From assembly GCA_009774055.1 (NCBI GenBank), contig VSNB01000122.1, forward strand, positions 1 to 9,206: 9,206 nt of DNA. Reading direction: 5' to 3'. The notes under the pieces are model-generated. The model ran no database searches. It was not told the DNA's origin and worked only from the letters and a program-made list of their open reading frames with translations. The stretch comes from Clostridiales bacterium. GTDB taxonomy: Bacteria > Bacillota > Clostridia > Oscillospirales > Oscillospiraceae. How positions within the stretch are numbered: the stretch's first letter is position 1; each line of letters opens with the position of its first letter. Below, piece after piece: positions 6,208-9,206 of this stretch. Both the position numbers and the translations under genes were made by a program.

Positions 6208-7650
6208 TTATTTCTTCCCGATGGACTCGGTGACCTGGGCGTTGAGGACGGACCACTTGAAGTCGTTGTCCGGCGCGATTTTCGAACCGACGCCGATGAC
6301 CACCATGCCGATGAGGGCGGAGGTTACCGGGGCGGCGTAGGAGTGGACTGTGAAGTAGGCGATCAGGCCGCAGCCCACGCTGAGGAGCATAGCGGCCAGG
6401 ACCACCTTGCGGTTGACGTGCTTGTTGTACACGCCGAAGGCGATGGGCCAGATGGTGGCCGCCACGCCGGAGCCGGTGAGGTAGAGGACCTGGTACATGC
6501 TGGCCGGCTGGTTCCATACCAGCAGCACCGTTATGGCGGCCATGGCCGCCATGGTATAGCGGACGTACTTGACCACCTGCTCGTCCGACGCCTGGGGGCG
6601 AAAGGCCCGGTGGTAGATATCCTGGACCAGCAGGTTGGCGGAGGCGGTGAGAACGGAGCTGACCGTGGAGGCCAGGGCGCTGTAGATGATGATCAGCACC
6701 AGCACCGCCCCCAAGGGCCCCAGCAGCTTGCTGACCACGATGGGGAACACCATGTTCACCTGGGGCACCACGTAGCCGTTGGCCACGGCGATGAAGGCCA
6801 GGGAGCCGGCGATAATGGGGACGGTGGTCCAGATGATGCCGCTGAGGATGAAGGAGCGGAAGGTCACCTTCTCCTTGGCTGCGTAGATGCGCTGCCACCA
6901 GATGTTGCTGTGGAAGATTTCGCCGCTGGCGAAGAGGAAGTTGGTGCCCAGGTACATGATGCCCACGCCGGAGATGACGTTCATCAGCTCGGGCTTGGCG
7001 GCCATGACGCCGGTGTGGACGTCGGCGGGGCTGAACTTCACGAAGGCCAGCACGGCGGTCACCAGCAGCATGACCAGAATCAGCATGGCCATAATAAAAT
7101 CGGTGGAAAGGATGGCCTTAAAGCCGCCCTTGATGGTGTAGATGGTGCACACCGTCATGATCAGCACCAGCCCCACATGGTAGTCCACGCCGGACAGGGC
7201 CTGGAGCAGGATGCCGCCGCCCATGGCCTGGGTCATGAGGAAGCCGGTGAAGTACCAGGCGGAGATCAGCAGGAACACGATCCATACCGCCTTGCCGTAG
7301 CGGCAGCGGACGAAGTCGCCGCTGGTGCAGCCGTTGGGCATGATCTTTTTGATGCGCAGGGCCAGGGGCGCGAAGATGCACAGGCTCAGCCCGGCGGTGG
7401 CGTAGCCGAAGCAGGAGATAATGCCGATGGTATAGCCCTGCTCGGGGGCGGACATAGTGGTGTTGCTGGTAATCCATGCCGCCAGCAGCGTGGCGGTGGA
7501 CAGGGCCAGGCCCACGTTCCGCCCGGCGTAGAGGAAGTCGTTGGAGCTCTTGCTCACCTTTTTGCCTACGAAGAAGCCGAAGGACAGCAGCATAACGGAA
7601 ATGGCGCCGACAATGACCAGCGCCAGCGGGGCGGAAATGAAAGTTTCCAT
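6208..7650 (-). CDS. SSS-family sodium:solute symporter
   Basis: The 480-residue protein has around thirteen hydrophobic segments and landmarks of the solute:sodium symporter family: the SSNDFLYAGRNVG loop (35-47), TIKGGFKAILSTDFIMAMLI (170-189), the GEIFHSNIWWQRIYAAKEK loop in the middle of the protein, and YSALASTVSSVLTASANLLVQD, where the Ser/Thr pair is expected to form the Na2 sodium site. It would couple sodium entry to uptake of an organic solute; some features recall the DUR3/PutP/PanF branches, but the ligand cannot be assigned. The ATG at 7650 is chosen over an upstream in-frame TTG at 7671 because AAGGAGGG lies 7 nt before it and the TTG would place the RBS inside the gene. It is the second gene of the operon and is bracketed by two one-helix microproteins, with the amide hydrolases following. 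This suggests the cargo contains an amide bond. Confidence 0.93.
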   Translation of the reverse strand: METFISAPLALVIVGAISVMLLSFGFFVGKKVSKSSNDFLYAGRNVGLALSTATLLAAWITSNTTMSAPEQGYTIGIISCFGYATAGLSLCIFAPLALRIKKIMPNGCTSGDFVRCRYGKAVWIVFLLISAWYFTGFLMTQAMGGGILLQALSGVDYHVGLVLIMTVCTIYTIKGGFKAILSTDFIMAMLILVMLLVTAVLAFVKFSPADVHTGVMAAKPELMNVISGVGIMYLGTNFLFASGEIFHSNIWWQRIYAAKEKVTFRSFILSGIIWTTVPIIAGSLAFIAVANGYVVPQVNMVFPIVVSKLLGPLGAVLVLIIIYSALASTVSSVLTASANLLVQDIYHRAFRPQASDEQVVKYVRYTMAAMAAITVLLVWNQPASMYQVLYLTGSGVAATIWPIAFGVYNKHVNRKVVLAAMLLSVGCGLIAYFTVHSYAAPVTSALIGMVVIGVGSKIAPDNDFKWSVLNAQVTESIGKK

Positions 7651-7686
7651 AAGATATCCCTCCTTGTTCAATACGGCGCGGCGCGG

Positions 7687-7827
7687 TTAGGGCTGCTCGG
7701 ATTCATCCTCTGCAAAGGGGTCCTGGTCCCTGTACTTTTTGTTCCCGTACAGGATATAGGCGACCAGACAGACCGTCGTGAATACCCCCAGGCAAAAGAT
7801 CAGGACTGCGGCAGGGTAGTTGACCAT
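7687..7827 (-). CDS. 46-aa single-span membrane microprotein upstream of the symporter
   Basis: This 46-residue product has a hydrophobic segment at about residues 5-27 (from PAAVLIFC through VAYILYG), then a basic KKYR patch and a strongly acidic tail (DQDPFAEDESEQP). By the positive-inside rule the N-terminus should face out and the tail lie in the cytoplasm. The ATG at 7825-7827 is preceded by AAAGGAGGA at about 6 nt; longer in-frame versions lack an RBS and would run into a hairpin. It is the first gene of the operon, with 36 nt between its stop and the symporter start. Small one-helix partners are known beside several sodium symporters, so it may be a subunit or stabiliser of the SSS protein. 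It is not similar by eye to the 44-aa protein on the symporter's other side. Gene reality is well supported; function is inferred. Confidence 0.83.
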   Translation of the reverse strand: MVNYPAAVLIFCLGVFTTVCLVAYILYGNKKYRDQDPFAEDESEQP

Positions 7828-7877
7828 AGGTGACTCCTCCTTTCCGATAGCGGTGAAAGACAGCGGAGCTCTGCGTG

Positions 7878-7904
7878 TCAAAAAGATGCGAAGCATCTTT
7901 TTGA
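7878..7904. repeat. Perfect 12-bp hairpin in the operon leader, second copy of the 10-38 motif
   Basis: TCAAAAAGATGC (7878-7889) and GCATCTTTTTGA (7893-7904) are exact reverse complements around GAA. With the preceding GTG it matches the minus-strand version of the hairpin at 10-38 in the stem, the GAA loop and the TGTCA before it. Here it sits 50 nt upstream of the first gene of the minus-strand operon, within its predicted leader, and a T-run on the 3' arm makes it look like a terminator. It may be a conserved genomic repeat, a terminator controlling read-through into the operon, or both. Confidence 0.6.
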
Positions 7905-7924
7905 ATAAGCTTCATTTGATTTTA

Positions 7925-7946
7925 TTTGCCGCCTGCGGGCGGCAAA
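7925..7946. other. GC-rich hairpin in the operon leader
   Basis: TTTGCCGCC (7925-7933) and GGCGGCAAA (7938-7946) pair perfectly around a 4-nt loop. It lies in the predicted minus-strand leader, about 50 nt after the estimated transcription start and some 20 nt before the second hairpin at 7878-7904. Beside it, at 7960-7977 on the plus strand, is GGGC followed by seven T. No riboswitch class is recognised. A role in leader control or message stability is possible. Confidence 0.45.
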
Positions 7947-8002
7947 CTTCTGCGGAGGGCTTTTTTTGGCAATCTGAGCGGAGCTTTCGCCGGCTTTTGT
8001 CC

Positions 8003-8028
8003 ATTATAGCATGGGGGGAAGCGCGGTG
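8003..8028 (-). promoter_or_regulatory. Promoter of the symporter-hydrolase operon
   Basis: On the minus strand a perfect extended -10, TGCTATAAT, has its TATAAT at 8008-8003. A weak -35 such as TTTCAC lies 17 bp upstream. A poor -35 with a strong -10 is common at activator-dependent promoters. The start site would be near 7996, leaving a leader of about 170 nt before the first gene. Confidence 0.7.
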
Positions 8029-8053
8029 AAAAATATAGAATGGATATAACGCC

Positions 8054-8069
8054 ATATAAATATTCATAT
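8054..8069. promoter_or_regulatory. AT-rich dyad, candidate LysR-regulator binding site
   Basis: ATATAAATATTCATAT is a 16-bp near-palindrome (14 of 16 positions symmetric, centre AATATT). Its centre is about 65 bp upstream of the estimated start of the operon, the usual place of the recognition site of LysR-type regulators, and it lies just upstream of and around the -35 position of the lysR promoter, which fits autorepression. It is not a strict T-N11-A box. Binding is inferred. Confidence 0.42.
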
Positions 8070-8088
8070 AGCTAAGGTCCGGGCGGTC

Positions 8089-8097
8089 TGCTATAAT
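8089..8097 (+). promoter_or_regulatory. Promoter of the lysR gene (extended -10)
   Basis: TGCTATAAT gives an extended -10 with TATAAT at 8092-8097, identical over 11 nt (TGCTATAATGG) to the -10 region of the divergent operon promoter. No good -35 is seen 17 bp upstream, where the AT-rich dyad begins to overlap. Transcription would start near 8104, about 43 nt before the TTG start codon. Confidence 0.65.
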
Positions 8098-8146
8098 GGG
8101 CCATATCGGACGCAGGGGACAAGCAGTCTTGACGGAGGGATGCGCA

Positions 8147-9106
8147 TTGACCATACAGCAGTTGATTTACGCAGTGGAGGCATATCGGTGCGGGTCCATA
8201 TCCCGGGCGGCGCAGAACCTCTTCATGGCCCAGCCCAATCTCAGCGCCGCCATCCGCGAGCTGGAGTCGGAGCTGGGGGCCCGGATTTTCCACAGAACGC
8301 GGCAGGGCATCGAGTGTACGGAGTTCGGAAAGGCGTTCGTCAGCTATGCCTCCGACGTCATCACCCGATTTGACCGCCTGCAGAATATGTACAAGAGCGG
8401 CGTCCGCCAGACCCGGGTGCTGTCCCTGATTACGGGCCGCTCCTCCGAGATCTGCATCAGCATGACGGAGTACGTCAACCGCCTGGCGGAGGGCGGCCTC
8501 CCCTTCCGGGTAAAGTTTCAGGAGGACTCCAATTACAAGGTCATCGGCGGCGTGGCCTCCGGGGAGGCGGACGTTGGCATCCTGCGGGCCAACACCCACG
8601 ACGTGGAGTTCTTTTTCAAAATGGCCGACAGCAAGGACCTGCAGGTCATTGCCCTGCCGCCCCGGCCCTATGTTGTGCTGTTTTCCCGGAAGCATCCCCT
8701 GGCGGAGGAGGATTATATTACCCAGCAGATGCTTCAGCCCTACACCGAGGTGGTGCACGGGGACTACGAGATGCCCATGTACCCCTTTTCCGACTACAAA
8801 TACGGCTCCTTTCCGCCGAAGGAGGAGGAAAAGAACGTGGTGTTCGTCTATGACCGGGGCACGCTGATGGATACCCTGGCCAACGTAAGGGGGAGCTATA
8901 TCTGGACCTGCAGCACCCACCCGATCCTCATGGAGACGTACGGCCTGGTGGAGCGCCGGTGCGACGCGCCGCCGGTGCAGGGAATCGACGCGGTGGTCAT
9001 CAGCAAAAAGAGCCCCGTCACCCAGGAAATGCAGGACTTTGTCAACCTGCTGCTGGAGAAATGCGGCCTGCCGCCCCTGAGCAGGAAGCGGGGCGGCAGG
9101 CGGTGA
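8147..9106 (+). CDS. LysR-type transcription regulator of the divergent operon
   Basis: The 319-residue product begins with the standard LysR winged helix-turn-helix: MTIQQLIYAVEAYRCGSISR (1-20), AAQNLFMAQPNLSAAIRELE (21-40), then ELGARIFHRTRQGIECTEFG (42-61). Residues 62-87 form the linker helix, and about 90-300 the two-lobed effector domain of periplasmic-binding-protein fold. The start is a TTG: GGAGGG (8134-8139) is 7 nt before it and the protein then opens exactly where LysR proteins do. The in-frame ATG at 8096 is part of the -10 box TATAAT and has no RBS, and the ATG at 8140 is out of frame. It is transcribed away from the symporter operon across a 319-bp gap, the classic arrangement for a LysR activator of its neighbour. 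The inducer may be the imported substrate or an amino acid released from it; this is inference. Confidence 0.94.
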   Translation: MTIQQLIYAVEAYRCGSISRAAQNLFMAQPNLSAAIRELESELGARIFHRTRQGIECTEFGKAFVSYASDVITRFDRLQNMYKSGVRQTRVLSLITGRSSEICISMTEYVNRLAEGGLPFRVKFQEDSNYKVIGGVASGEADVGILRANTHDVEFFFKMADSKDLQVIALPPRPYVVLFSRKHPLAEEDYITQQMLQPYTEVVHGDYEMPMYPFSDYKYGSFPPKEEEKNVVFVYDRGTLMDTLANVRGSYIWTCSTHPILMETYGLVERRCDAPPVQGIDAVVISKKSPVTQEMQDFVNLLLEKCGLPPLSRKRGGRR

Positions 9107-9120
9107 GCGGCAGGCAAAAC

Positions 9121-9160
9121 GGCAGGTCCGGCGGTTCCCCCAAAGGCCGCCGGACCTGCC
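9121..9160 (+). terminator. Hairpin downstream of lysR, possible terminator
   Basis: GGCAGGTCCGGCGG (9121-9134) and its exact reverse complement (9147-9160) form a 14-bp stem with a 12-nt loop, 14 nt after the lysR stop codon. The following sequence has only ATTTTA about 9 nt later, not an immediate U-run, so it is a weak intrinsic terminator or a message-stabilising stem. The rest of the window (9161-9206) holds no recognisable feature. Confidence 0.55.
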
Positions 9161-9206
9161 CCGACCCATTTTACCGCCGGATGCAAATTTGTTATTGGAC
9201 TTTACG

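Noticed and set aside
4826..6898. A 690-codon open frame that would fuse about 300 residues to the front of the M20 hydrolase
   Set aside because: The upstream part is His/Arg/Gly/Pro-rich, overlaps the symporter gene in another frame, and has no RBS-backed start. The ATG at 5995 has an RBS and matches the normal M20 N-terminus.
6052..7833. A 593-codon plus-strand frame opposite the symporter
   Set aside because: Composition is dominated by Gly, His, Asp and Gln, typical of antisense shadows in GC-rich genes, and the minus-strand symporter explains the region fully.
8140..8373. A 77-codon frame starting with ATG right after the GGAGGG
   Set aside because: The ATG directly abuts the ribosome binding site with no spacer, and the frame overlaps the well-conserved LysR helix-turn-helix in another frame.

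Overview
The window looks like the chromosome of an anaerobic, GC-rich member of the Firmicutes, most likely an Oscillospiraceae-type gut clostridium. The reasons are consistent AGGAGG-type ribosome binding sites, GC-rich third codon positions, a rubrerythrin of the anaerobe oxidative-stress type, a MepA/NorM-like MATE pump next to a MerR regulator, and a TTG-started LysR gene. The family-level placement is inference.

Layout. (1) 1-349: a minus-strand 39-residue microprotein made almost only of Asn and Gln (92-211), with a hairpin downstream (10-38). It is divergent from a plus-strand rubrerythrin (350-940), and the gap between them holds a perfect 9-bp inverted repeat. (2) 941-1102: a 162-bp, full-length imperfect palindrome that looks like a non-autonomous mobile repeat (MITE). 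It is flanked by TAA on both sides, and the left TAA is the rubrerythrin stop codon. (3) 1144-3383: a MerR-family regulator (minus) divergent from a MATE efflux pump (plus). They share an 89-bp region with two back-to-back promoters and a 23-bp dyad in a 19-bp spacer, the classic layout of a MerR-controlled promoter. (4) 3355-7827: a five-gene minus-strand operon, in transcription order a 46-aa single-span membrane protein, an SSS-family sodium:solute symporter, a 44-aa single-span membrane protein, an M20-family amidohydrolase (aminoacylase-like) and an amidase-signature hydrolase resembling peptide amidase. (5) 7828-8146: a divergent control region with matched promoters, an AT-rich dyad suited to a LysR regulator, and a leader of about 170 nt with two hairpins. 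(6) 8147-9106: a LysR-type regulator on the plus strand, followed by a hairpin.

How they work together. The LysR protein most likely controls the operon in response to its imported substrate. The symporter, possibly with one or both microproteins as accessory subunits, would import an organic solute carrying amide bonds. The two cytoplasmic amide hydrolases would then open it; one hypothesis is removal of an N-acyl group by the M20 enzyme and of a C-terminal amide by the amidase. The MerR/MATE pair is a separate, drug-inducible efflux module. The points most worth a second look are the two microproteins around the symporter, the Asn/Gln-only microprotein, the palindromic element at the rubrerythrin stop codon, and a hairpin motif that recurs at both ends of the window.
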